A DNA stretch of 64,000 bases from Ruminococcus sp. (GTDB lineage: Bacteria; Bacillota; Clostridia; Oscillospirales; Ruminococcaceae). Of this stretch, positions 26,467 to 35,193 are shown piece by piece; within the stretch, counting starts at the first letter, position 1, and every line of letters begins with the position of its first letter. The stretch lies in NCBI GenBank assembly GCA_017960805.1, contig JAGCYM010000009.1, forward strand, positions 1 to 64,000, written 5' to 3'. The position numbers and the translations under genes were made by a program. Below the pieces are notes generated by a model, which was given only the letters and a program-made list of their open reading frames with translations, made no database searches and was not told the DNA's origin.

Positions 26467-28167
26467 TTATTTCTTAAGCATTTCAAGTGCAGTGTCGAGA
26501 AGATAGTCTTCATTACTGTCAAAGAGAGCATGTATCGCCTCTGAGTCAAAGTCCACTATCTGCACTCCATCACCATCTGAACACTGTCTGTCTGTTCCGG
26601 AATCGATCATGATACTGCCATCCTTGTCAAGGACAATGCAGTTCGAGAAACTTATGCTGCCGTTCTGTGCTGCTTTCATTCCTACGGCCTGTGAGGAGCC
26701 GTTCGGACCGGTGAATCCGATGACGGTCATATTATCAAGACTTTCTGCCTCTTTAGTCATCATATCTGCTGCACTTACGCTTCTGGAGTTTACGATGATA
26801 ATGATTCTGCCATCACCGAGGAGTTCTTCACCCTGGAAGGTAATATCCTCTCCTCTGACGTAGCTGCCATCCTCGTTCTTAGCCCAGCAGTTTTTTTCTT
26901 TATCCCAGACAGCATTGGTGAGGCTGTAGTGGTTACCCTTTGGAGCAAACATCGACAGCACACCATTCACCATATGAGGTGAGCCACCGACGTTGTTACG
27001 AAGGTCGATAATGACATCCTTTACTCCCTCGGACTGATAACGGAGAATAGTCTCACGGATCTCGTCCTTCATCTCGTTGTAAGCATCATCATCAGAAGAA
27101 CTGTATGACTTTGAGTCAAAGCTCATTCCCTTGATGCGCAGGCAAGCTACTGTATCGCTGAGTTTTTTCCACTGAAGGTTTCCGATGTTTACGCCGCTGC
27201 TGATAATATCAAGGGTATCAGTGAAGCGGTCAAAGTAATCACCTGTTTGGGTAAGCTTAACAGTCTGTTGTGAGGCGTCGTCAGCGATGAATGTGATTTC
27301 AACATTTTCTCCCCCGATACCAGCCGCAAATATACCACTCCAGAATATCTCGTTATCGATATCCGGGAAGCTTCCTATATCGAAATTCTCCTCCTCTGTG
27401 TTTTTGTTGTAGGAGAAGATGTTGCAGTCATACAGAGGTGAGGACTTACTCACCTCGTCGGGAACCTTGCCGTCCCATGATGTGATGACAGTTCCGTTGT
27501 GTATGCCGTACGCCGCAAGGCAGTCGTCGACATTCACCGCTGCGAAGCTTCCGTCTGTGCAGTGCATTATCGCAAGTCCGTAGTCGTTGCCAAGAGCTTT
27601 TCTCAAGGCTTTATTAACATTGCCGACATCTTCCTTTTTATAGACATAGCCTACATGTCCGTCGTGGAACTCGCCACAGAATTTTCCCCATGCTATTGCG
27701 TTCGCACCGGAATCCTGCCTATTGTCAATGTCTTCAAATATCGGCTGATACTTGTCGTAGAGTGCATCCCAGTCTGTTCCCTTGTACTCGGTGAGGACGT
27801 AGTGCTCGCGCATACAGCTGTAGAGCTTCTCGAAGTCACCTTTAAAGTCACGCGCACGGTAGCGCGGATTCAGCAGGCACACGGGAAAGCTCAGCGCCAT
27901 GCAAGCTGCTCCCGCAAGCGCAAGGCCACGCTTTGCCTGCTTCTTCTGCATAAAGAAGCCGAAGAATGCCGCGACTGCGCCTATGTACAGCGGAATCATC
28001 GACAGCTCGGGACCGAGTTTGTCTATCGGCAGAGCGAGCAGAGGCGCTAAAAGCCACAGTCTGCGCCATTTAGGGCTCTTTACCTTTTCCGAGCGTCCCG
28101 CCGCCCACCACAAAATTCCGCAGGAGGCGATACATACACAAATTCTTATTATGTCCCATAGTTTCAT
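26467..28167 (-). CDS. Membrane-anchored S41-family peptidase-like protein
   Basis: The 566-residue protein starts behind AAAGGAGG. Three or four N-terminal helices (about 5-115) precede an external S41 domain. The core shows DVIIDLRNNVGGSPHMVNGVL near 385-405 and IIVNSRSVSAADMMTKEAES near 455, the latter containing the expected nucleophile Ser. The Lys of C-terminal processing proteases (GEKTFGKG) is replaced by GFTGPNGSS, so it is closer to tricorn/IRBP-type members or is altered in activity. It ends an operon with an ABC-2 exporter, suggesting processing of an exported peptide or self-protection. Its 5' half is visibly richer in G+C than the 3' half. Confidence 0.8.
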   Translation of the reverse strand: MKLWDIIRICVCIASCGILWWAAGRSEKVKSPKWRRLWLLAPLLALPIDKLGPELSMIPLYIGAVAAFFGFFMQKKQAKRGLALAGAACMALSFPVCLLNPRYRARDFKGDFEKLYSCMREHYVLTEYKGTDWDALYDKYQPIFEDIDNRQDSGANAIAWGKFCGEFHDGHVGYVYKKEDVGNVNKALRKALGNDYGLAIMHCTDGSFAAVNVDDCLAAYGIHNGTVITSWDGKVPDEVSKSSPLYDCNIFSYNKNTEEENFDIGSFPDIDNEIFWSGIFAAGIGGENVEITFIADDASQQTVKLTQTGDYFDRFTDTLDIISSGVNIGNLQWKKLSDTVACLRIKGMSFDSKSYSSSDDDAYNEMKDEIRETILRYQSEGVKDVIIDLRNNVGGSPHMVNGVLSMFAPKGNHYSLTNAVWDKEKNCWAKNEDGSYVRGEDITFQGEELLGDGRIIIIVNSRSVSAADMMTKEAESLDNMTVIGFTGPNGSSQAVGMKAAQNGSISFSNCIVLDKDGSIMIDSGTDRQCSDGDGVQIVDFDSEAIHALFDSNEDYLLDTALEMLKK

Positions 28168-28183
28168 ACTATGCCGCCTCCTT

Positions 28184-28987
28184 TCAGTCCATATCGTCGA
28201 AGTGGAAGTAGTGGTAGCCGATTACAAGGTACACCGCTGTCATCACGAGCGAGAGTATCACCGTCATAGCGATGTTTCCCGCAGGTATCGACGGATAGTA
28301 TGTCATATACGTCTCCATTTTGAGGTTGTAGGTGTACCAGCTGTCGAACGTGCCGTAGTACGCGAGGTCTGCGACGCTGATAAGCCACGGTCTCTCCATG
28401 AGCTTGCTGAAAACAGCCGAGGACTGTGCCGCGCCCGTTGCAAGACCAATAGTGATGAAGCTCGGCGCCATCGCAGCAGTAACAGTCAGCAGCGCGTTCT
28501 TGGTAATGAACGTGAGCATTGCCATAAAGGCACAAAGCCTCAGCATGGGGAGCATTGCGAGCAGACACCGCGTCAGCACCACAGAGGCGGGGAGGGTGTC
28601 TCCCCAGCCGTACAGCGCACCGTACAGCAGGAAGGGGGCTCCGTACACTATCATCGCAACTATCGGAGCAGCGATGAGCACGGGCATTACACGCCCGAGG
28701 TAGGACGCGGCACGGCTTCTGCCTGCCATTATCTCGTGGTTTATGGTCTTGTCGGACATATCGTCACCGCTTGCCATTCCCACCAGCGAGCCCGCCGCGA
28801 GAGCCGCACAGCCTATGAATATCGACAGCATATTTGGTGCGAATTCGGACGCTGTTGTGACGGGCTCCTCAGCTGTACCACTGAAAAACAGTATCATGAA
28901 CAGCACGGCAAATATCAGCAGGGTGATAGCGTACACTATCTTTTTTCTTAACAGCTGACGGAACTGAAATCGTATAATATCGAGCAT
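28184..28987 (-). CDS. ABC-2-type permease subunit
   Basis: The 267-residue protein has six hydrophobic helices and no ATPase motifs. It starts with a cytoplasmic amphipathic segment (MLDIIRFQFRQLLRKK), as in ABC-2 exporter permeases such as those for lantibiotic immunity. A large gap between helices 1 and 2 includes GMASGDDMSDKTINHEI, common in this group. It lies 12 nt behind its paralogue and 16 nt before the S41 gene, so the three are co-transcribed with the ATPase. Codons here are G/C-ending far more often than in neighbouring genes. Confidence 0.85.
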   Translation of the reverse strand: MLDIIRFQFRQLLRKKIVYAITLLIFAVLFMILFFSGTAEEPVTTASEFAPNMLSIFIGCAALAAGSLVGMASGDDMSDKTINHEIMAGRSRAASYLGRVMPVLIAAPIVAMIVYGAPFLLYGALYGWGDTLPASVVLTRCLLAMLPMLRLCAFMAMLTFITKNALLTVTAAMAPSFITIGLATGAAQSSAVFSKLMERPWLISVADLAYYGTFDSWYTYNLKMETYMTYYPSIPAGNIAMTVILSLVMTAVYLVIGYHYFHFDDMD

Positions 28988-28999
28988 AGCAGTCCCTCC

Positions 29000-29779
29000 T
29001 TACGATATGTCGCTCTTGCGGAATAGCATATAGCCGCCGAAGAGCCAGAACGAGCCGATACCGAATGAGGCAATTAGCGAGCGTACAGCCGCCGCAGTCT
29101 CTATCGGAGCCTTGAATACGGTGATATCCTTGCCGCCCTCGAAACCCTGTGTGGTGTTCGAGAAGTCCATAAGGTGCATTAAATCACTGACTGCAAGGTG
29201 CCACGTCAGTTCGATATCAGCCAGCTGTGACATCGCGAAGACGAACACGAACATCATCAGCGTGCCGACAATAGCGACAACAAAGGCAATGATGTCATTC
29301 CTGCACAGGAAGGTGAAAGCCGTGAAGAAGCACAGTATCCTGAACATTATCGGGTACAGCAGCGCCATATGTGCGGCGGTATTGCGGGCGGAAAGGCTTG
29401 CTCCCCAGCCGTTGAGCGAGGTCGGGAGCACGATAATTACGGCGAATATCAGTGTCATCACTGTGAAGCATGCGATAAATGAGGCGATGAATCTGCCAAA
29501 GTAGACTTCCCAGCGCTTCTTTCCGAAGAGGAGCTCGTAGTTGGCGGTCTTGTCTCGGAGGTCTGCTCCGCATATTCTTGCTGCCATGCTTCCGAGGATA
29601 AGAGGTATCATAATGGACATCGACTGCATAGAGAAGCCGAAGAAGCTGCTGCCTGTATCCGAGAACAGCCCGTTATCGATGAACACAGTGGCAAACATGG
29701 CACCGATATATATCGCGCCGAGCCACAGAAGCTTGTCACGCCTTGTCTGTTTCAGCATGTCCTTTATTATGTTCGTCAT
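29000..29779 (-). CDS. ABC-2-type permease subunit (paralogue)
   Basis: The 259-residue protein has six membrane helices and the same layout as the next gene (ICGADLRDKTANYELLFGKKRW against MASGDDMSDKTINHEIMAGRSR). The two probably form a heterodimeric exporter with the ATPase. I chose ATG 29779, 6 nt after AGGTGA; starts at 29785 or 29788 are also possible. It overlaps the end of the ATPase gene by about 44 nt, implying coupled translation. High G+C, like its neighbour. Confidence 0.85.
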   Translation of the reverse strand: MTNIIKDMLKQTRRDKLLWLGAIYIGAMFATVFIDNGLFSDTGSSFFGFSMQSMSIMIPLILGSMAARICGADLRDKTANYELLFGKKRWEVYFGRFIASFIACFTVMTLIFAVIIVLPTSLNGWGASLSARNTAAHMALLYPIMFRILCFFTAFTFLCRNDIIAFVVAIVGTLMMFVFVFAMSQLADIELTWHLAVSDLMHLMDFSNTTQGFEGGKDITVFKAPIETAAAVRSLIASFGIGSFWLFGGYMLFRKSDIS

Positions 29780-30692
29780 TGTCATCACCTACCAGTTTCA
29801 TATAATATGATTCGAGGTCTGCCTCGTGGACGTGCAACGTCGTGGGCAGCAGACCGTTTTCGTAGAGCGTCTTGGATATAAGCGGAAGTTCATTGAGTTT
29901 TTCAAACAGGCGTATGCTTCCGTCCTTGAGCACGTCAAACTCCTTTATGCCGAGCTTGTTCTGTAGGGTAACGAGCGCAAGCGGATCATTGTCCGTATGT
30001 ATGTGATAGTATTCTCCGCACATCTTGTGGAGATCGTCTGCGGACAGAGTCTGTATTAGTTTCCCTTGACGAATGAACATATAGTCCGTGCAGAGCTGTG
30101 AGAGTTCGGCAAGAATATGTGAAGATATGAGGATAGTCACATTTTCTTCTTCATTGAAGCGCTTGAGCATGTTTCGTATTTCGATTATTCCTTCAGGGTC
30201 AAGTCCGTTTACTGGTTCATCAAGGACCATTATCTCGGGCTTTGAAAGCAGAGCACCGGCAATTCCAAGACGCTGTCTCATACCAAGTGAAAACTTCTGA
30301 ACATGTTTTTTGCCCACATCAGCCAGACCGACCATTTCAAGTACCTCGTCGACACGGTTCTTATCGGGAATGCCTTTCTGGAGCCGGAGTTTTTCAAGAT
30401 TTTCTTTTGCGGACATCTCTGCTTTAGCATATGGAGTTTCTATCATAAAACTCATCCGTGATCTTGCGTGTGCGAGTTCTTTATCTGAACTGCCTCCGAA
30501 AATGGAGAAGCTTCCTCCGGTGGGGAGTACGAGCCCTCCGAGCATCTTCATGATAGTGGTTTTTCCGGCACCGTTCGGACCAACAAGGCCACAGATCATG
30601 CCTTTTCTTATCTGAAAGCTTGCGCTGTCTACAGCTTTCTGCTGCTTATACTGTTTTGTAAGCTCTCTGGCTTCGATAACTATTTCTGACAT
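29736..30692 (-). CDS. ABC transporter ATP-binding subunit (exporter, BcrA-like)
   Basis: The 318-residue ATPase has Walker A GPNGAGKTT near 39-47, the signature SLGMRQRLGIAGALL near 137 and Walker B IMVLDEPVNGLDPEG near 158, followed by the switch His (SSHILAELSQ). About 100 C-terminal residues form the extension usual in BcrA/antibiotic-export ATPases. It begins the operon behind AAGGAGG, with two ABC-2 permeases and an S41 peptidase after it. Such sets export or confer resistance to cell-envelope-acting peptides. Its base composition is ordinary for the window, unlike the permeases it drives. Confidence 0.92.
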   Translation of the reverse strand: MSEIVIEARELTKQYKQQKAVDSASFQIRKGMICGLVGPNGAGKTTIMKMLGGLVLPTGGSFSIFGGSSDKELAHARSRMSFMIETPYAKAEMSAKENLEKLRLQKGIPDKNRVDEVLEMVGLADVGKKHVQKFSLGMRQRLGIAGALLSKPEIMVLDEPVNGLDPEGIIEIRNMLKRFNEEENVTILISSHILAELSQLCTDYMFIRQGKLIQTLSADDLHKMCGEYYHIHTDNDPLALVTLQNKLGIKEFDVLKDGSIRLFEKLNELPLISKTLYENGLLPTTLHVHEADLESYYMKLVGDDNDEHNKGHAETDKA

Positions 30693-31020
30693 AGCAGTTC
30701 CTCCTTTTCGTTGGTTATTCTTTTCCTGCTGATTTTATCATAAAACGAAAGTATAAAGAATTCTTTAAGAATTCTAAAGTTTACAAATTGTTCATAAACA
30801 GCTCCAGGATTTCGCAATAATTGAATATCCGCCCATGAACTATCACCTTTCCTGATGGCGAAAATTTCCTATTGTAGGTAATAATGCACAAATTTGTTAT
30901 AAAAAATAGTACATCGCAATTATTGAAAAGCTATTGTAATAACTCGGCGAATCTGTTATAATAGTACTATCGCGGATTATATCGCCGCATAAGCATAGTA
31001 AAACAAAGGAGAAAAGATTT
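30693..31020. promoter_or_regulatory. Divergent control region: ABC operon operator-like repeats and cellobiose phosphorylase promoter
   Basis: Two copies of the palindrome AGAATTCT (30757-30764 and 30768-30775) stand 11 bp apart, next to a minus-strand TATACT (30755-30750) that could be the -10 of the ABC operon. A repressor or activator site is likely. On the plus strand TTGTAA (30934-30939), 17 bp, TATAAT (30957-30962) should drive the cellobiose phosphorylase gene. Its leader has a GCGG/CCGC hairpin (30973-30989) and AAAGGAG before the ATG. Confidence 0.65.
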
Positions 31021-33507
31021 ATGAAGTTCGGATTCTTCGACGATTCCAACAAGGAATATGTCATCAACTCCCCGAAGACTCCCTATCCGTGGATAAACTA
31101 TCTCGGCAACCAGGGCTTCTTCTCACTCATTTCAAACACTGCAGGTGGCTACTGCTTCTATAAGGACGCTCGTCTCCGCCGCATTACACGTTACCGCTAT
31201 AATAATGTTCCGATAGATATGGGTGGTCGTTACTTCTACATAAACGACAACGGTACTATCTGGAATCCCGGCTGGTCTCCTGTTAAGACTCCTCTTGACG
31301 AGTATCAGTGCCGTCACGGTATGGGTTACACCATTATCACCGGTAAGAAGAACGACCTCAAGGCTGAGGTAACATTCTTCGTTCCCCAGAACTATGATGG
31401 TGAGGTACAGCAGGTTGTTCTTACAAATGAGGGCAAGGAAGCAAAGAACTTCTCTATCTTCTCTATTGCTGAGTGGTGTCTCTGGGATGCGCAGGATGAC
31501 TGCACAAACTTCCAGAGAAACTTCTCTACAGGACGTGTTGAGATCGAAGGCTCAACAATCTATCATGTAACTGAATACAGAGACAGACGTAATCATTACG
31601 CTTTCTATACAGTAAACGATGAGATCGATGGTTATGATACAGACCGTGATGCATTCCTCGGCGGAATTTACAACGGCTGGGACAATCCTGAGACAGTAAA
31701 GGCTGATAAGCCTTCCAACTCATTCGCAGATGGTTGGTCACCTGTTGCTTCTCACTACAAGAAGATCACACTTGCTCCTGGTGAATCCAAGACACTTATA
31801 TATATTCTTGGTTACGCTGAGAATCCTCAGGACAAGAAGTTTGCTGATACAAAGCCTGCTAATCTCCTTACAAGAGAGACATGGGTCCTCAATAAGGAAA
31901 AGGCTTATGCAATGATCGAGAAGTACAATACACCTGAGAAGGTTGCTGCAGGTCTTGAAGAACTCCGCAATACATGGAACAATCTCCTTTCGATCTTCAA
32001 GGTTAACACACCTGATGACAAGGTTAACAGAATGGTTAATATCTGGAACCAGTATCAGTGTATGGTTACATTCAACCTTTCACGTTCCGCTTCATATTTT
32101 GAGAGCGGTATCGGAAGAGGTATGGGCTTCCGTGATTCAAACCAGGATATCCTTGGCTTCGTACACCAGATTCCTGAGCGTGCAAGAGAAAGACTTATTG
32201 ATATAGCTTCCACTCAGCTTTCTGATGGCGGATGCTATCACCAGTATCAGCCTCTTACAAAGAAGGGTAATGCAGATATCGGCGGTGACTTCTCAGATGA
32301 TCCGCTCTGGATGATCCTTTCTGTTTCTGCATATATCAAGGAGACAGGCGACTGGGGCATTTTAGACGCTGACGTTCCTTTCGATGATGATCCGAACGGA
32401 AAGCATACAATGCTCGAGCATCTCAATGTTTCTTTCTATCACATAGTAAATAACCTCGGACCTCACGGTCTCCCGCTCGCAATGCGTGCAGACTGGAATG
32501 ACTGTATCAATCTCTCATGCTTCTCTGACACACCTGGTGAATCTTTCCAGACTTATACCAATCCTAAGTTCAAAGCAGAGGGCGGTTACTCCAAGATCGC
32601 TGAGTCTGCTTTCGTTGCAGCACTCTTCACATACACAGGTCCTGCTTATGTAGGTATTCTTGAGCATCTCGGAAAGACTGATGAAGCTGCTAAGGCTCAG
32701 GCTGAAATTGACAAGATGAAGAAGAATGTTATGGAATCTGCATTTGACGGCGAGTGGTTCCTCAGAGCTTATGATGCAAACGGTGAGAAGATGGGCTCCA
32801 AGGAGTGCGAGGAAGGTAAGATATTCATCGAACCTCAGGGCTTCGCAGTAATGTCTGAGATCGGTAAGGACGTTGGAGCAGATATCAAGACACTTAATTC
32901 CATTGATAAGTACCTCAACTGTGAGTTCGGTCTTGTTCTTAACAACCCGGCATTCACAAAGTACTATATTCAATATGGTGAGATCTCCACATATCCAGGC
33001 GGATACAAGGAGAATGCAGGTATCTTCACACATAACAATGCATGGATCATCTGTGCTGAGGCTTACACAGGCAGAGGTGACAAGGCGTTTGAGTACTACT
33101 CAAAGATCGCACCTGCATTTACTGAAGAGACTTCAGATATCCACAAGACAGAGCCTTATGTATACGGTCAGATGATCGGCGGTAAGGACGCAAAGAACTT
33201 TGGCCAGGGCAAGAACTCATGGCTCACAGGTACAGCTGCATGGAACATGGTAGCTATTTCCCAGTACATTCTTGGTGTACAGCCTGTATTTGACGGCCTC
33301 AAGGTTGATCCTTCCATTCCTCATGAGTGGGACGGTTTCACAGCAGTTCGTCAGTTCCGTGGTGCTTCATTCAATATCACTGTCAAGAATCCGAACCACG
33401 TATGCAAGGGCGTTAAGTCCATGACTCTCGACGGAAAGGCTATCGAGGGCTGCGTAGTTCCAGTATGCGATGGCGGCACACACGAGGTAGAGATAGTTCT
33501 CGGCTAA
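31021..33507 (+). CDS. Cellobiose phosphorylase (GH94)
   Basis: The 828-residue cytoplasmic enzyme uses phosphate to split cellobiose into glucose-1-phosphate and glucose, conserving a phosphorylation. The sequence follows the GH94 cellobiose phosphorylase pattern: an N-terminal beta-sandwich beginning [14 protein letters not shown], a helical linker, and an (alpha/alpha)6 catalytic domain with [15 protein letters not shown] and [12 protein letters not shown], the latter with the general-acid Asp. [16 protein letters not shown] follows. There is no signal peptide. Codon use is strongly biased (AAG, CTC, ATC, GGT), a mark of very high expression, as expected in a cellulolytic Ruminococcus. It is transcribed alone. 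Confidence 0.95.
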   Translation: MKFGFFDDSNKEYVINSPKTPYPWINYLGNQGFFSLISNTAGGYCFYKDARLRRITRYRYNNVPIDMGGRYFYINDNGTIWNPGWSPVKTPLDEYQCRHGMGYTIITGKKNDLKAEVTFFVPQNYDGEVQQVVLTNEGKEAKNFSIFSIAEWCLWDAQDDCTNFQRNFSTGRVEIEGSTIYHVTEYRDRRNHYAFYTVNDEIDGYDTDRDAFLGGIYNGWDNPETVKADKPSNSFADGWSPVASHYKKITLAPGESKTLIYILGYAENPQDKKFADTKPANLLTRETWVLNKEKAYAMIEKYNTPEKVAAGLEELRNTWNNLLSIFKVNTPDDKVNRMVNIWNQYQCMVTFNLSRSASYFESGIGRGMGFRDSNQDILGFVHQIPERARERLIDIASTQLSDGGCYHQYQPLTKKGNADIGGDFSDDPLWMILSVSAYIKETGDWGILDADVPFDDDPNGKHTMLEHLNVSFYHIVNNLGPHGLPLAMRADWNDCINLSCFSDTPGESFQTYTNPKFKAEGGYSKIAESAFVAALFTYTGPAYVGILEHLGKTDEAAKAQAEIDKMKKNVMESAFDGEWFLRAYDANGEKMGSKECEEGKIFIEPQGFAVMSEIGKDVGADIKTLNSIDKYLNCEFGLVLNNPAFTKYYIQYGEISTYPGGYKENAGIFTHNNAWIICAEAYTGRGDKAFEYYSKIAPAFTEETSDIHKTEPYVYGQMIGGKDAKNFGQGKNSWLTGTAAWNMVAISQYILGVQPVFDGLKVDPSIPHEWDGFTAVRQFRGASFNITVKNPNHVCKGVKSMTLDGKAIEGCVVPVCDGGTHEVEIVLG

Positions 33508-33528
33508 GCTTAAATATCATATAAAAAC

Positions 33529-33557
33529 AGAGGGGCAGTTTGAAAAACTGCCCCTCT
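33529..33557. terminator. Hairpin after cellobiose phosphorylase
   Basis: AGAGGGGCAGTT/AACTGCCCCTCT with a 5-nt loop, 22 nt past the stop. The plus-strand tail is CTCTCT rather than T-rich, so termination may be inefficient; on the minus strand a T5 run follows. Confidence 0.6.
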
Positions 33558-33577
33558 CTCTAACAGTAGGTGATACG

Positions 33578-34190
33578 ATGGAAAAGCTGAAAAAGCCTTT
33601 TGTGATTGCAAATATACTGATAGTTCTGTTGGAACTTATAGGTACGGCTCTAAGTTTCCGTAACGGCGTAAGTGTGCTGATATGGTATACGGTCGAGAGC
33701 AATATCCTTGCACTTATTGCAAGCATGTGCCTTCTTGTGACATTCTTTATCTGCGGGAGCGTTCCAGAATGGGTGAAGCTGCTCAGATACAGTGCAGCTG
33801 TATGTCTGGCGGTGACTTTTCTGGTGGTAGTGCTGGTGCTCACACCGTGGGCTGTGCCATATGGTATGGTCGGGGATGTGCTCTATAAGGGACCGCAGAT
33901 ATATCATCACATACTCTGCCCGATTTATATCATTCATCTCATTCGTTCTTCTCGAAAAAAACAACGGAATAAAGCGTTCTCATGCACTTATCGCAGCAGC
34001 ACCGACTTTCCTGTATGGTACGGTTACTATGCTGCTGAACATACTTCGTATCATCGAGGGACCATATCCTTTCCTGTACGTGTATCAGCAGCCATGGTTC
34101 ATGTCATTGTTCTGGTATCTTTCGATACTTGGACTATCGTACATAGTTGCTCTCATTGCAGGAAAGATGGTCAGAAAGAAAAACAAGTAG
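33578..34190 (+). pseudogene. Pr6Pr-like membrane protein gene split by a frameshift at an A7 run
   Basis: Frame 1 starts at ATG 33578 (MEKLKKPFVIANILIVLLELIG) behind AGGTG and encodes four membrane helices with YTVESNILALIASM and HHILCPIYIIHL, reminiscent of Pr6Pr/FAR-17a-type proteins. After the run of seven A at about 33954-33960 that frame loses hydrophobicity. The homologous continuation (NNGIKRSHALIAAAPTFLYG, then two more helices and a stop at 34190) is in the next frame. With six A the whole would be one protein of about 203 residues. It may be a pseudogene, a phase-variable gene, a sequencing error, or a gene read by slippage. Confidence 0.65.
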
Positions 34191-34197
34191 TAAGAAA

Positions 34198-34225
34198 GGC
34201 GGACTCATTTGAGCCCGCCCTTTTT
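34198..34225. terminator. Terminator between convergent genes
   Basis: GGCGGACTC, ATTT loop, GAGCCCGCC and TTTTT on the plus strand. It overlaps the last codons of the minus-strand regulator gene. Confidence 0.7.
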
Positions 34226-34597
34226 GGTTACTGTACGTTTAACGATATGCTTCAGACGCTGGCAGGTGTCCTGGGGAAAGTCAGTGATAAACTGAATCGC
34301 CTGGTCGTGAGCCTGTTCGTGTGGAAGTTTAAGGAATTTGTGAAAAAACGTATATACTTCATTAAAGTTTGCAAGAATAGCTTCAACAGTTTTTTCGCCT
34401 TCAGGAGTAAGTACAACACTATTGCAGAAATCTTCATATACAAGGCCTGAATTTGCGAGGCATCGAAGCATTTTGCTGACACTCGGGCGTGATACTCCAA
34501 GATGACGGGCAATGCTTACGCATTTAACATAGTCATCATATCTGGAGAGTTCCTTTATTGCCACAAGGTATTTAATCTGACCTGCACAGTGTTTCAT
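34205..34597 (-). CDS. DtxR/MntR-like transcription regulator with altered metal site
   Basis: The 130-residue protein has an N-terminal winged helix (about 8-70) with SIARHLGVSRPSVSKMLRCLANSGLV and a wing VVLTPEGEKTV, the pattern of DtxR-type metalloregulators. The C-terminal dimerisation helices end FLKLPHEQAHDQAIQFITDFPQDTCQRL, where family members have a C/E-x-x-EH-x-(I/L)S motif. The Glu-His pair is not present, so metal binding is doubtful. It sits 11 nt behind pgsA at the end of the recA-region operon. MarR-like alternatives are less likely because of the LGVSRPSVSKML helix. Confidence 0.7.
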   Translation of the reverse strand: MKHCAGQIKYLVAIKELSRYDDYVKCVSIARHLGVSRPSVSKMLRCLANSGLVYEDFCNSVVLTPEGEKTVEAILANFNEVYTFFHKFLKLPHEQAHDQAIQFITDFPQDTCQRLKHIVKRTVTKKGGLK

Positions 34598-34608
34598 GTC
34601 CTACTCCT

Positions 34609-35193
34609 TTACTTATCAGTATCGATAAGGTTCCAGTATCCTTTGAGGTAGATAGCTCCTGAAATAATTGTCAGTACAGTAGAAATCCAGATAAGCGCAG
34701 GGATCAGCCAGATATCAACGATATCGCAGAACGTCTGCGGGAAATTGAAACTGAAATCATGACATGCACTGAGCCAGACAAGAGCTGTGATTATGGCAAT
34801 CATGGTAAAAGCGGTCTTGAGTTTTCCCCATAGACCTGCAGCAACTACTACACCACTGTTGGCGGCGAGCAGACGAAGACCGGAAACCATGAATTCTCTG
34901 GCGCTGATAATGATGAGCGGAATCGCTCCGACCCTGATGTCAGGGATCTCTACAAATACAGCAAGTGCGGCAAGGACCAGCACTTTATCTGCCAGAGGGT
35001 CGAGGAATTTACCGAAATTTGTAACAAGGTTTCTGCTTCTTGCGATTTTTCCGTCAAGTGCGTCGGTTATAGATGCTGCACTGAATATTGCAAGGGCGGC
35101 CATGTAATGGAACGGGAATTTCAGATACATACAAATGAGGAAGAAAGGTATCAGAAATACCCTTAAAAGCGTCAGCTTATTTGGCAGATTCAT
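34609..35193 (-). CDS. pgsA: CDP-diacylglycerol--glycerol-3-phosphate 3-phosphatidyltransferase
   Basis: The 194-residue membrane enzyme makes phosphatidylglycerol phosphate. The CDP-alcohol phosphotransferase motif DALDGKIARSRNLVTNFG...DPLAD is at about 44-70, with all four Asp in place. About five helices. ATG 35193 overlaps the rimO stop by 4 nt (ATGA), so the two are coupled. It follows rimO, recX and recA, an order common in Firmicutes (rimO-pgsA-recA neighbourhoods). Confidence 0.94.
   Translation of the reverse strand: MNLPNKLTLLRVFLIPFFLICMYLKFPFHYMAALAIFSAASITDALDGKIARSRNLVTNFGKFLDPLADKVLVLAALAVFVEIPDIRVGAIPLIIISAREFMVSGLRLLAANSGVVVAAGLWGKLKTAFTMIAIITALVWLSACHDFSFNFPQTFCDIVDIWLIPALIWISTVLTIISGAIYLKGYWNLIDTDK

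Noticed and set aside
27899..28951. Long plus-strand open frame of 350 codons
   Set aside because: It is the complement of the S41 and permease genes, His/Arg-rich, without ribosome site or recognisable motif. High G+C makes such shadows longer.
33861..34450. Alternative frames of the interrupted membrane gene (continuation of frame 1 to 34450)
   Set aside because: After the A7 run frame 1 loses the membrane pattern and runs across the terminator into the complement of the DtxR-like gene. Only the part up to the A7 run is thought to be real in that frame.
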